Assembly: GCF_042453785.1 (NCBI RefSeq)
Contig: NC_091667.1
Location: 36,820,001 to 36,884,000 of the forward strand
Origin: Malus domestica
Lineage: Eukaryota > Streptophyta > Magnoliopsida > Rosales > Rosaceae
DNA length: 64,000 nucleotides
Reading direction: 5' to 3'
A program made the position numbers and the translations under genes. This document shows positions 24,902 through 36,199 of this stretch, in pieces (the first letter of the stretch is position 1; each line of letters starts with the position of its first letter). Under the pieces are notes generated by a model. It searched no databases. It was not told where the DNA came from and saw nothing but the letters and a program-made list of their open reading frames with translations.

Positions 24902-24910
24902 GTTATAATA

Positions 24911-25469
24911 GGGTTCAACTTCAAGTGGGAAATTTGGGTCTTTCTTAATACCAAAATGATGAGTTTGATTTATCTGAAAAACTCTTTGTGATACAAACTT
25001 TTTTTATAATGAATTTACAAATAGAGATTTAAAAGAATAAATATATTATCAACATTTTTATCGAAAAAGGTGTAAAAATACGACAATCGGTAAGTTTAGT
25101 AGCACTTTTTTCTTTTTTGAGAAACCTCAATCTTACTAGAGATATTTTATTGATAATGGAAAAAATATTACACTTATTCGTAGACAGACTTTATCCTTCA
25201 TAACACAAAGACAATAAAAAGCAACACTCATTATTATAACTTGATAAAGATTTTACCAATTGGATTCTTGGGGGATACATTCTTGGGGTTTTGGGACCGC
25301 TTCAGACTGTATCACATTCACTGGTGTTATTACAAACAGGTAAACCCATATCTTATATATTTCCGTAAGAGGCAGGAGATTAACAATCATTTTGGAATTT
25401 GGAGGATAGTGGATTTCTGCATCTCATAAGAAACGGAAATAAACACGAGTAAGTGAGAGAAAACAAAAT
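24911..25469. other. Intergenic, nothing recognised
   Basis: AT-rich sequence between the MITE cluster and the Tat element. No ORF above background and no repeat ends were found. Confidence 0.4.
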
Positions 25470-25474
25470 ATGTG

Positions 25475-26380
25475 TGTTGACCCTAAAAACTACAAAGCCT
25501 ACGTGGCGCGCAGGCCGAGTAATTAATGAGCTAACTACGTCCTTCGGTGAATGCGGGGCGTGCCAACTCGTCGGCCGAGCTCGGCCGAGGAGTAAATTTG
25601 TTGATGTTGCGTTGAGTCACGCTATTGACTTCTGCGTCTTGCAATTGCGGCCGAGAAAGGAACACGTCTCGGCCTCTTGGGCTCTCGAACCTGAAGACAA
25701 GGTTACTATTCTTACGAAGTTCAATATCAAATTCGGCTTTCAATGTGCCGAATGTAATAACTGTAACACCTCACTTCGCCGAGAAGGCTGATGAGATGAC
25801 CTCGACCAAGACTTGGATAGGTAATCAACCGTTCTCGCCGCAGTGCTGTTGATGCCAACGGAAGATACTGCAAGACCGATCGATTCTACGGTGACAGAGC
25901 TATCTATGCCGACTTAAGATATCACCGGTTGCTTCCACAGTGCTGTTGATGCCAACGGAAGATGTGTCAGCGAAAAAGGAAAAAGAAAAATCACAAGTTG
26001 TGAGAGTTTGCGCAGGGCAATTTTGTATTGATTTTGCAGGGGCTTGAATGATGTGCAACCTCTTCTATTTATAGCAATGGCTCCCCCCAAGGTCGAGTTA
26101 AAAACCTACTCGGACTAGGTTTTCTTTCCTTGATCAGCATCAACTCGACCAGTCCTACCTTCACTAGGACTGTGAACCTAGTCCTTTACCTGAGCCGGAT
26201 TCGCTTCCGGGTCCTGCCGAGACTCCTTATTGCACTAGGATTCGACCTCTTGTGTTATGACCTAGCCGACCTAGGTTTGGAGGCCCACGTACTGAACGAT
26301 CCGTGGTATTCTTGTCGCAAGGCCTCCCGGGCCGAGAATGACCCTACACTCGGCCCAAACTGTTATTTTGGGCCCAAACA
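25475..26380 (-). repeat. 3' LTR of the Tat element
   Basis: 906 bp, TG...CA ends. The minus strand carries a CTATAAATAG TATA box (plus-strand 26065-26074), matching 38611-38620 in the other LTR. Relative to the 5' LTR it has a 10-bp duplication near 25575 and lacks about 30 bp near 25808. Confidence 0.95.
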
Positions 26381-26396
26381 TTGCCCCCTCGCTTCT
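26381..26396 (-). other. Polypurine tract of the Tat element
   Basis: The minus strand reads AGAAGCGAGGGGGCAA directly before the 3' LTR. This is the position and composition of the plus-strand primer of LTR retrotransposons. Confidence 0.7.
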
Positions 26397-26850
26397 GAGG
26401 TCCTCGGCCTGACTTCTTTGGTCGAGTTTCGGCCTTGAAGAAGCGAATCTGCCACTCAGAACCCTAATGCCTGAGTTCCAAGGCGCATTTATTGAACATG
26501 ATTGCACGATCTTGATCCTGTTAACCGAACCCGCCACGTGGTGTCCTCTAACACGACCAATCCCAATAATGACGTCCAAGGCGTGCGGCTGCCTGAACCG
26601 TCGACATTATGACCACTATCTCAATCCGCGAGCCACTTTCTCAGTTCGTGAGCCCACTTGTCATCGTGCAGGCGTCGAAACGTCTTCCGCCATTAATTTC
26701 GCCATCACACGCAATCGTGCGCCCCCAACATCTGAAACCTTCAGTCTTCTCAACTGCATTTCCCAAATGTTCATCATGATTAACGATTCTTTCGGTCGAT
26801 TTTGCCCCTTTGTTTTGAATTTCAAACGATTACCCTTCCTGCCAAAAGCC

Positions 26851-26858
26851 TATAAATA
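26851..26858 (+). promoter_or_regulatory. TATA box of the antisense PMD gene
   Basis: TATAAATA lies 152 bp upstream of the PMD ATG, in a CCTATAAATACTG context, followed by a C/T-rich leader. It faces opposite to the LTR promoters, suggesting that the antisense gene has its own transcription unit. Confidence 0.6.
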
Positions 26859-27002
26859 CTGAAAATCTCTCATTCGCACTTTACGCTCCCAAAACTTTCT
26901 GAAAAACTCTCGCTCTTATTCTCCAGCACCTTTCTTTTTCAAATCTTCGTCTTCAAATCTCCCTACCCAGAAAACCCTTTTACACCGTGCTTCCTTCTTA
27001 CA

Positions 27003-28562
27003 ATGGCGTCCTTCATCTCCAAGCTTTCCAAGGAATGTGACCAGCATCAGAAGATTCTTGATCGGAGCTCGATCAAGACTATACGGTTTGAAAGTGACAT
27101 GAGCACCGTCCACCAAATCTTGGGCCCTCTATTCAAAGCAACCGTACCATCAACTATCACCGAACTTCTCCAGGAACACTGCTTGTCACCCTTGTTCCAA
27201 GGGTTTGAATGGTCAAGATGGGAGGCAGCGAAACCCCAAGGCTCCTGGCCTTCGACCACTACAACCTGGGCAGCCTGGGTCGTTCGAATGGAGAAGCTCT
27301 TCGGCGAGCAATGGAAAGTCCTCGGCATTTACGACGTCATCCTTCTTTCGTCTATGGACATCGTTCTCGACAAGGAGCTTCTCCTAGCCGCCTTATGCTT
27401 CTGGTGTTCGGCCACCAACACCATGGTTCTCCCCCTTGGTCCTATCGGCCCCACCATTCTTGATGTCACTGCCATCTTGGGGACTTCAGCAACTGGAATC
27501 CCCATCGATGCTGCCCTTTCCGGATATCGGTCGAATCTCGACCTGAAGACGCTATTCGACCGACGAGCTTTTGAGACGTTGAGCCGTGAGGGTCATATCC
27601 CCTCAAAAGAAGACGTTCAGAAACTCCACAAGAACTTCTTCAACTACAACACCCTCTATCTCCATTTCGTTGGCCGAGGAGAAGAGGCCCTGCGGGAAGG
27701 GGAACATGAAGCTTTCCTTTTCTACTGGTACAACAAGTACATTTGTTGTACCAAATCGAACAAATGCCTGGTCGAGAATATGCCAGTGGCCGAGGCCCTG
27801 GCTAGCGGTCATGTCCTGGTACTTGGCCCCAACATCTTGGCCCATCTCTTCCGTTGCCTGGCTGAGACGACCCTGCACAAAATTGACCCATACCAGAATG
27901 GACCTCTCTGGGTCTTCCAACTCTGGCTCCAAGTGTATTTCGCCTCCCTTCGGCCAGCAATCGTCGATTTCTCACCCACAGAGGCGCTTGGACCTCAGCT
28001 GGCCTCTCGACCAATACCCCCTCACCGAGCCGAAGAAATATTTAAATTCTTTTTCGCCCTCGACGATCTCTCCAACGATGAGTTCCTGATATGTCGTCGT
28101 CGGGCATATCCTTCCTCGGTCATGCTACCTATATCGGCGTGGAGCGCAGATGAAGACGCCGACCTTCGTCAGTCCTGGGGGTCATTCGTGCTTGCTTGCG
28201 ACCTCCCCCTCGGCTGCGATGGAAAACGAGCGGGTTGGGAAGTGTATCATCCCAACTTCCTTGCTCGGCAGCTTGGCTACCTCCAAGGTTGCCCAGTCCC
28301 CCTTCTCTCCTCTCGGTCCGTCCTAAGTCGCGGACGCGAACCTGGCTCCTCAGAGAAGGAGTGCGCCGACGCCAAGAAGGAGTTCCAGGAACGGTGCCAA
28401 AAATTTCGCCTTTGACCGGCCACTCCAGAAACCCTTTGCACCGACACCTTCGGTGATTGGTGGGACAGTTATACCCAACGGTTTTTTGGGGTCTCGGTCG
28501 ATACCATTGTGGACACACTTTTTGGTGGTCGACCTAAAAAGTCTTCTGCCCCCCAACCCCAA
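27003..28562 (+). pseudogene. Plant mobile domain (PMD, aminotransferase-like) ORF, antisense within the Tat element
   Basis: An ATG in good context (ACAATGGCG) opens a 470-codon frame ending at TGA 28413-28415. The same frame then continues for 49 more codons (with DTFGDWWDSYTQRFFGV) to a GTAGTT donor-like site at 28563. The stop sits where CGA would fit, so a C-to-T change is likely. The PMD core is visible: a WKVLGIYDVILLSS block (about residues 110-125), the LAALCFWCSATNTMVLPLGP block with a downstream PTILDVTAILG motif (about 140-175), and a long helical C-terminal half. PMD proteins (MAIN/MAIL1 in Arabidopsis) are host silencing and genome-stability factors; retrotransposon-carried PMDs are known in plants. 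The likely role here is element-related and unproven. The ORF lies opposite to gag-pol. Confidence 0.8.
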
Positions 28563-28642
28563 GTAGTTGCTTTATTTCTCCTTTTTTTTTTCTTCAACCT
28601 TGCATATTGATTTGCCTCACTGAATTGTTTTTATCCTTTTAG

Positions 28643-30393
28643 GTAGTCGGCCTTTGAGAAAAACGGAGGCTGTTGCCGCGGCCACGGTCGAGAAAAAATC
28701 AGCCGTGGTTAAAAGGGATAAAGCTGCTGGTCGGGCCGTGCTGACCAAACGACCTCGCCCAGAGGCCGATCCGGTCATCGGGAACCTCCGCCGCCTGCCA
28801 AGCGGGTAAAACAGCTGGCAAAGAAGGGCGCACGGGAGATCCACGTAATCTCCAGTCAAACTACAGGGGCGACGACTCCCAGTGTTTCCCCTCCTCCTGC
28901 CGTTGTTCAACCCTCAGTCGAAAAACAGCCCGCCCCGGCCGCAGCGACAGTTCGAACGCGGCCTATCTCTGGAACTGGTACACCAGTTGTGCCTCCCTCC
29001 ATCGAGGAAGCATTCGCTCCAAAAAAAGGTGGTTTCTACGACCGAGGGAACAACCCTTGAGAATCCAAAACCCCCGGTCTTCATTCTGGAAGAGAGTGAG
29101 GGGAGCGACGAGGTCCTGCTGGCAGACCGTCCTCACTCTCGTCGGCAACCTCTCCCAAGGTCCGAGATGGTGGTTCAAGCCGGCCCCTCCACGGCTGATC
29201 GTGGCAAGCGCCCGGTCGAGGAACCGACGGCGGTAGCCGAACCCCTCACTCCTTCTCAGGACCAGGATGTCCCTGCCTCCTCCGAAACGGCTGTTCCAGT
29301 CGGCCCATCTGCAGCCGACCGGGGCAAACGCCCGCTCGAGGAACCCGAGGCAACGGCGGACTCGCCCGTTCATCCTCAAGACCAGGGCTTCCATATTCCT
29401 CCACAAGAGGTTACCTCGCCCTTCGTAAGTACCTTCGACCATCTTTCCTTGATTGTTTTTTTTTGCTTTAGAATTCTAAACGAGGAAAATAATAAATGTC
29501 AGGTGCCTGTACATTCTTTTCACCGACAATTCTATGCGCCGAAGGGCGTTATCTATATTTCTTGGCCGCCTCAGTGGCCATCAAACGTAGATAACCTCCA
29601 TCGACCGCGTGAACTGAGAAGCAACCTAAGACACTGGGCTCGGCCATTGAGTTCTTTAGGTTCGAACAACGACCCTGGAGACATGGCCGAGGTCTCCTCT
29701 CGGCAGGTTAAAAAAACGAAACCTTCTTGCTATTCTTGTCGTGACTTCCTTTAAGCCTAAACTGATTTGTACGCGCAGGCTTCGTGGGAGGTCGAATTCA
29801 AAGCCCTCCTCTCCAGCACAACTGCCGAGTCCGGCCCTTCGGCTGCTCCGACTGAGGCTGCCGATCCAACCGCTCTAACCCAGCTGCGAGAAGTTCTGTC
29901 GCTTTCAGCGCCGCAAGTACTCGAGCGCAACGATCTTGATATGCTTGGCGTGTGTCTGAACGATCTTGGGGCTGACGGTCGCCTGAGCGGAAATGCCATC
30001 ATTTAGGCATCGTCTGCCTTGGAGCAGGTTCGGGAGACATTTAATGTCTTCCAGACCGCTCTAAAGGCCGAACAGGACTTGCAAGCTGCCACGGCCGTTC
30101 AAGACACTCTCCGTCCGAAAATCGACGCTCTAAGGGCAAAAGGAGAAATATTAGCCGAGCTCGATCGTCAGATGGCCGAGTTGGCAAAACGTCGGTCGAC
30201 CGTCGCGTCCGAGCTTGCTAAAGACTTCGAGTCGGGCGGAAAGGATCGCCTGACTGAGTACGCGGCGACAACAAAGCGGGTTGAGCGGTTGAAGCTGGAC
30301 AAGAAGAATCGACAAGCTGAAGTTATCATGGCCGAGGTGCGGTGGTTGGAATTAAAGGCCCTTCTTAGCACCCTCCTACCTTCTTCCCCTTGA
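28643..30393 (+). pseudogene. Downstream exons of the antisense PMD gene (disordered and coiled-coil part)
   Basis: After a short intron (28563-28642, ending TTTTAG) coding-like sequence resumes. First comes a Lys/Ala-rich basic segment. Then an acidic/Pro-rich region contains two imperfect repeats built on GPS-TADRGKRPVEEP (near 29190-29230 and 29305-29350), ending at a GTAAGT donor-like site near 29426. After another intron come the segments 29779-30003 and 30007-30393, which encode a long coiled coil (LEQVRETFNVFQTALKAEQ onward). At least one frameshift (near 28800) and one in-frame TAG (30004-30006) break it. It ends 72 bp short of the integrase stop on the other strand, so the two genes are tail to tail. 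Exon edges are approximate. Confidence 0.6.
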
Positions 30394-30465
30394 ATGTACT
30401 TAGTTTTGACCTGACTGACTTACTTAGCTTGTACATGCTCATCAATCTTAATGAAATAATTTTGT

Positions 30466-31798
30466 TTATTCCCGCATTTCCCATGTGACCGGATAGTATT
30501 TCTTTAAAAACTTCCCATTGATCGATAATCTGTGCACTACACCGGTTCGGTCTTTAAGATGATACGCCCATTTTCCGTATACTTTATGCACAATGAACGG
30601 CCCTTCCCAATTCGGCGACCACTTGCCGAACCTAGGATCTTTTAGCCCTACGGGCAACACCGTTTACCACACTAATTCATCCTCGCCGAATGTTTTCTGT
30701 CGCACCTTTTGATTATAGGCCCGCTCGGCAATCTGTTTTTGTGCCACCAACAAGTTGTAAGCGTCAAGCCGCGCTTCTTCCAAATCTTCTAGTTCCTGTC
30801 TCATGGACTGATTATATTCGGCGCTAAACAAACTACTTTGTTCAATTAATCGAAACGAATTTATGCTCAACTCGACTGGTAACATTGCATCGTGTCCGTA
30901 GGTTAATGCGTATGGGGTTGTCGCGGTCGCCGACCGGGGCGTCGTTCGGTATGCCCATAATGCCTCGTTCAACTTCAAATGCCACATGCCAGGCCTTTCT
31001 TTTATTATTTTTTTGAGGATGCCGATCAACACTTTATTACTTGCCTCGGCCTGCCCATTCGCCTGTGGATAATACGGTGTGGACTGTTCCAGCCGAATTT
31101 TCAAATTTGCCGTGTATTCTTTAAACCTTTCGGCTGTGAAGATTGTTCCATTGTCGGTTATGATCGTTTCTGGTACACCGAACCGGGTCACAATGTGTTC
31201 CTCCACGAAGTCGCAAACCTCTTTAGATGTTAACTCGGCATATGATTTTGCTTCGACCCATTTAGTAAAGTAATCAGTTGCGACTATTATCCATGCATGC
31301 TTAGCAGCTCCAGAAGTCGGCGTGATTTTGCCGATTACGTCCATGGCCCATCCTCTAAACGGCCATGGCTTAATGACCGAATGTAGTGACTCGGCCGGGA
31401 CCCTTTGTATAGGCCCATGGATTTGGCACTGTATGCATCCTCGTGCAAACTCGATAATCTTTCAGTATTCTCGGCCAAAAATAGCCGTGTCGTCGGAGTA
31501 GCCATCGCATTTTCCGTCCGGATTGATGAGCTCCGCATACCCCTTCATGAACCTCTGCGATCGCCCGAGCATTCTCTTGGGGGCCGAGGCATAGTAATAA
31601 CAAACCATCTTCACCCTTTCGGTATAACTCGTTCTGGTACGTGACATAGTTCGTGGCGTGAACCCGTGTCCTACGACTATGTTTCCCGTTAGGATTGTCA
31701 AGGTACTGCATAATGGGTGTTCTCCAATCATCCGGTATCACCTCAGTCGTGCAAATCTCGACAGAGTCCTGCCGATCTACCAACGAAGGTAAGGACAT
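30466..31798 (-). pseudogene. Tat element integrase
   Basis: Read from 31798 leftward: an HHCC-type zinc region (HEGVCGAHQSGRKM... and HGYFWPR), broken by frameshift near 31440. The catalytic core follows with AMDVIGKI (first Asp), TDNGTIF (second Asp) and the NGQAEASNKV stretch holding the Glu. A C-terminal DNA-binding part has LVW and VLPVGLKDPRFGKWSP...WEGPF. A TAA replaces the codon after Trp near 30661-30663. All three catalytic acidic residues are present, but the frame breaks make it inactive. Confidence 0.9.
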
Positions 31799-31923
31799 AA
31801 CCTGGTGCGTATCACGTCGTCCCGTCGGAGGATTTGCTGGTTAACCAAGGCTGGGTATAACTGCCGTATCACTGGTATCTCTTGGCCTAGTTTGCCCCCC
31901 AGGAGTTGTGCGCCGGAGGCAAT

Positions 31924-32577
31924 TTAAGCCAATTCATCCGCGTCGGTATTATGACACCGGGAAATATGTTGAAATGTAATACCGTCGAAGGATTCGGCCA
32001 AATAGCTGGCAACCATATGGTAAGGTGCCAGGGTACAACTCATGCACCGAAAGGAACCATTAAGTTGGTTAATCACAAGCTCGGAGTCACCGAGGACGAG
32101 GGCGCGGGTTGCCCGCAGGTCATGGAGAATTCCAAGGCCGATGATTAGGGCTTCATATTCGGCCTGATTGTTGGTGCAGTCGAAGTCCAACTTAAGCGAA
32201 AAGAACCAACGATCGTGATTCGGGGATTGAATGACAATTCCCACGCCCGCCGACGACGACGTACTAGAGCCGTTAAAATACATCGTCCAGTGGTTGTCGC
32301 GCGTCTGAACCATGCCGATGTCAACGTCGTTGCCCCCAAAACCATATGGGGAGGGATGTTGAGCAAGGAAGTCAGCCAATGCTTGGCCCTTGACAGCTTT
32401 CTGAGCTACATATTGCAAGCTAAACTCGGACAGTGCCATGGTCCATTTCCCAATGCGGCCTTTTACGATCGGTCGAGTGAGCATGTAGCGGATGACGTCG
32501 GTCTGCGCAATAACCTGGGTAACCGATGGGAGCATATAATGCCGAAGCTTGGAGGCGGCGAAAAAACAGCTAGGCAC
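31924..32577 (-). pseudogene. Tat element second (archaeal-like) RNase H domain
   Basis: This frame holds the end of the first RNase H connection region (GKWTMALSEFSLQYVAQKAV) and then a separate RNase H: MYFNGSS, NNQAEYEALIIGLG, LGDSELVINQLNG and a terminal DADELA. A second RNase H after the RT-linked one is the feature that marks Tat-lineage elements. The first catalytic Asp (usually FDGSS or similar) is Asn here, while the other acidic positions are kept. Confidence 0.85.
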
Positions 32578-34035
32578 AGCTTCTCGACAGCTGGATAATT
32601 GATCTCTGGTTGACTGAGATTACGGCTGAGATAAAAAATAGCCTGTTCCCGTCCGGCGTCGTTATCTTGTGCGAGGAGGCAGCCGATGGACTCTTCGGCC
32701 GCCGAGATATAGAGCTTAAGAGGCTTACCGCGCCGGGGAGGAACCAAGACAAGTGGGTTCGTGAGGGAGACTTTGATTTGCGTAAACGCCGCCTGATGCT
32801 CGTCGTTCCACACAAATTTATCTGAGTCCTTGAGTTTTAAGAGTGGAAAACGCTTTCATTTTTCCTGCAAAGTTGGCAATAAATCGGCGGAGGAAATTGA
32901 TCTGTCCGAGTAAAGACTGGAGTTGTTTCTTCGTCGTTGGGGGTGGGGCAGTGATGATTGCACGTGCCTTATTCTCATCGACTTCAATCCCACGATGATG
33001 TACGAGGAAACCAAGAAAATTCCCGACCGATACACCGAAGGCACACTTGGCAGGATTCATCTTGAGATTGTGCTGACGCATGCGGAGGAAAGCCTGTTGG
33101 AGATCGTCCAGAGGTGTCTGTCGGCGTTTAGATTTGACGACAACATCGTCGATGTAAACTTCGACGATGGTGCCAATTAAATCATGGAAGATGGTGTTCA
33201 TCGCCCGTTGGTACGTGGCGCCGGCATTCTTGAGGCCAAATGGCATGACAACCCATTCGTAAGTGCCGAGTGCCCCTGGGCAACGGAAAGCAGTTTTGTG
33301 CACATCGGCTTCGGCAATAAATATTTGGTTGTACCCGGCATGTCCATCCATAAAGGATAAGATCGCATGATTCGCCGCGGCGTCGATTAACAGATCTGAA
33401 ATCGGCATTGTATACTCATCTTTGGGAGTTGCCAGATTCAGATTTCGAAAATCGGTGCAAATGCGAAGTGCACCATTTTTCTTTAATACAGGAACGATAT
33501 TTGCCAACCATTCGACATATCGAGCTGTCCGAATGAATCCGGCTTTCAAAAGCCGAACTAGTTCGTCCTTGACACTGAGTTGTACTTCGGTCGAGAATCG
33601 ACGAGGTGGTTGACGGAAGGGTTTAAATCCGGGCTTAATACGTAATTCATGCTCGACCAGAGTACGATCTAAGCCGGGCATTTCATGATAACTCCAAGCA
33701 AAACAATCTTTGAATTCCGTAAGCAAGGTACGAAACTCGTCTTTCATTCGTTGGGGAAGTAAAGCACTAATAAACAAAAGCCGTGGGTCATCGGCCGTCC
33801 CAACATTAATCTCTTCTAAAGGGTCCTTGACTAGGGGCCGACGATTTTCGAGCTCGGCCGGGGCGGCTCGAATTTTATCAAAAGATAATACAGGCCCATT
33901 ATCTCCCTCAGCAAGGACCTCGACGAGGTTGACGCCCGAATTGGGTTGCTTAGATATCGTATACCAATGGGCCAGCAGTTGTTCCATAGTAGATGAAACC
34001 GCGGCCCTGCGTGTTTCCCGATCGGTGTCAAACAT
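32463..34035 (-). pseudogene. Tat element reverse transcriptase with linked RNase H
   Basis: The RT domain spans about 33600-32830: entry motif KPFRQPPRRFS, the LKKNGALRICTDFRNLN block, FMDGHAGYNQI, MPFGLKNAGATYQR and the catalytic VEVYIDDVVVKS, followed by LGFLVHHRGIEV. A frameshift near 32820 leads into the RNase H piece (AAFTQIKVSL... and IFYLSRNLSQPEINYPAVEK), itself shifted again near 32570. The YIDD box is intact. It is ordinary Ty3/gypsy polymerase apart from the breaks. Confidence 0.93.
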
Positions 34036-36037
34036 CGGCTTCGGGGAGGAAGTTGGCTAATCCGAGTCTCGCCGAATCCTGCTGGACAGTCTCGGCGCCA
34101 ACCTTGATAGCTTTCTGAACGGAAATCCGAGTCGGCTGTCCCTCTTCATTGAAGCCTTGCAAAGTAATGTAGCCGACGTGATCGTCATAATACCGTGCTT
34201 GGATCATGTTAGTTTCGAAGGGCTGGCTATCGGCCGGATGAACAGTGACCGATTTGTCGTCCCAAAAGACAAGCACTTGGTACAATGAGGAAGGAATACA
34301 ACTGGTTTGATGAATCCAATCTCGGCCGAGCAGTGCATTATACTCGGTTTTGGAATCAACCACGAAAAAGGCGGTCATGTGGGTGCGACCGGCAATATTT
34401 ACAGTTAACGGAAGTACACCTTTGGTGTGGGATTTGTCACCGACAAAACTACTCATTGTGATTCCTGACGGAATCAGTTCGTCATTTGAACGGCGTAAGG
34501 CCTTCATGATGTTCAGAGGCATGATATTGACGGTAGCTCCACAGTCGACAAAAACTTTAGAAACTAGATATCCCTCAATGTGGGCCGTCACATACAGTGG
34601 CTTTAAATGGTGAAGCTTGGCCAACGATGAACGAGGGAACAATTCGGCCAAAGCGGCCTTTAGACTATCATCTTTTGCTGTTGACTCGCCTTCAGCAATC
34701 GATACAAAATCAACATGGCCGGGTTCCTCGGCAACCACATCTCCATCAAGGAAATTTGGTTGAGCCGTGCTTGATTGAAAATCGGCAGGTAACACATGGA
34801 CCATACTGATTTCCATATTATCCAGGACTGACGGGCCCATCTGGTCAAGACCCTCCTCGTTCGGTTGGTCGGCGACTACGGACTCAGTTGTCGTCAAAGT
34901 CGGACAACGAGATTCTTCTGTCCCTTCTTCAATGTCGTCACTCGGCGGAGCTGCTTCGGCCACTTGTTAGTTCTGCATGACCGCCTCAGGTAAGGTTGAG
35001 ATTGACAATGAAATTGGGGTTAGGACCTGAACCCGCTCCTGGTAGTGTAGCCGAGCATCCCTAGTGTCGAGATACGCATCCAGACGGGCAATACGTGTGA
35101 TTTCATCGGTCGTAAGGCCGAAGAGAGAAACCGTCGAAAATACTTCAAAGTGATATCGTAAATACTGAAGGTCCTCCAGCGAGAAAGGAAGGTCAGCTAC
35201 ATCGATATCGGTGTACGGGTCGACTTCAAATCCAAAGACACGAGCTTCTCGTATGTGCTGGAACCTTGCTTTCAATCCTGGATCTGAGGTCTTCTGGATA
35301 ATCCGCTCAGCATCTGGACAAGTCAGGACAAGATCATTGGTGTCCTGGCATGCCTTCGGCAAACCATACAGATCGTTGGCCGAATGTTTCTTATGAAATT
35401 CTCGCATATATTCCAAAGACTCCACAAGGAACGGGGGATGCAAATTCCGTCGAATTTTGACCAAAGGTTCTTGTATAGCCGGCGAGGATAATTTGCTTTC
35501 GGCCTCTTGCCTGAAATGTTCAAGGCGTGCCTTCATCTCCCCTGGTCGAATGAGAAGTTTGATCCGTTTATCAGCTTCTTCAAACGTGGTCTCGACATCT
35601 TGATCGACCAGCCGTTTCCCCTGAACCAACTCTGTCATAATTGCTGGAGGTGGTCGCTCATCATCAGTGGCAGCTGTGTCCTTCGGCCGCCACTTAGGGG
35701 CCGAAGTTTCTTGGGCTGCTCGTCGGCGAGCCATGCAATCTATCCGTTGATGCCGGCGTTTCTGAGATTTGGACAACGCGGTGTAGACGCCCTTCGAAGA
35801 ATGATATGTGTACCAACGTTGATCTCTAGGCTCGGGAGGCTTGAAGGTCTTTTGGCTCCGCGATGATTCTGAACTGCTAGAATTACGCTTATGGTAATCA
35901 TCGTCATAGAATGAAGCATCAAAATCGAGGCGCCGCCTGACCGGGGGTGTCTCTTCCATCCGTACTTTAGGACCGAGCCTCTCAAAAACCCCGTGATGTT
36001 GGCCTTCATTGGCTACCTTTTGCCAAGTTGCGGCCAC
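34028..36037 (-). pseudogene. Tat element gag-pol linker and aspartic protease
   Basis: One frame runs from 36037 to 34028 with an in-frame TAA at 34967-34969. The first part (about 355 aa) is charged and resembles the linker seen in large Tat elements. The second part contains the retropepsin: HIEGYLVSKVFVDCGATVNI (active-site DCGA in place of DTGA/DSGA) and NALLGRDWIHQ. A frameshift near 34030 separates it from RT. Confidence 0.85.
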
Positions 36038-36199
36038 AGGTTACGAAGAGGGCTTCTCCTCTGGTTCACTGTCGACCTTCGCTTTACATTTCCTGCACAA
36101 AACCGCCGTCCCACTGTCTTCATCGGTGCTATAATCCATCATAGGTTTGACAATAGCTGGCCTCGTTAAAGCCGTAGGTGGTTTGTTTGAACGAAAATC

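Noticed and set aside
27003-28415. Host gene encoding a PMD protein
   Set aside because: It lies between integrase and 3' LTR of a complete retrotransposon bounded by ATGTG duplications, so it is element-borne.
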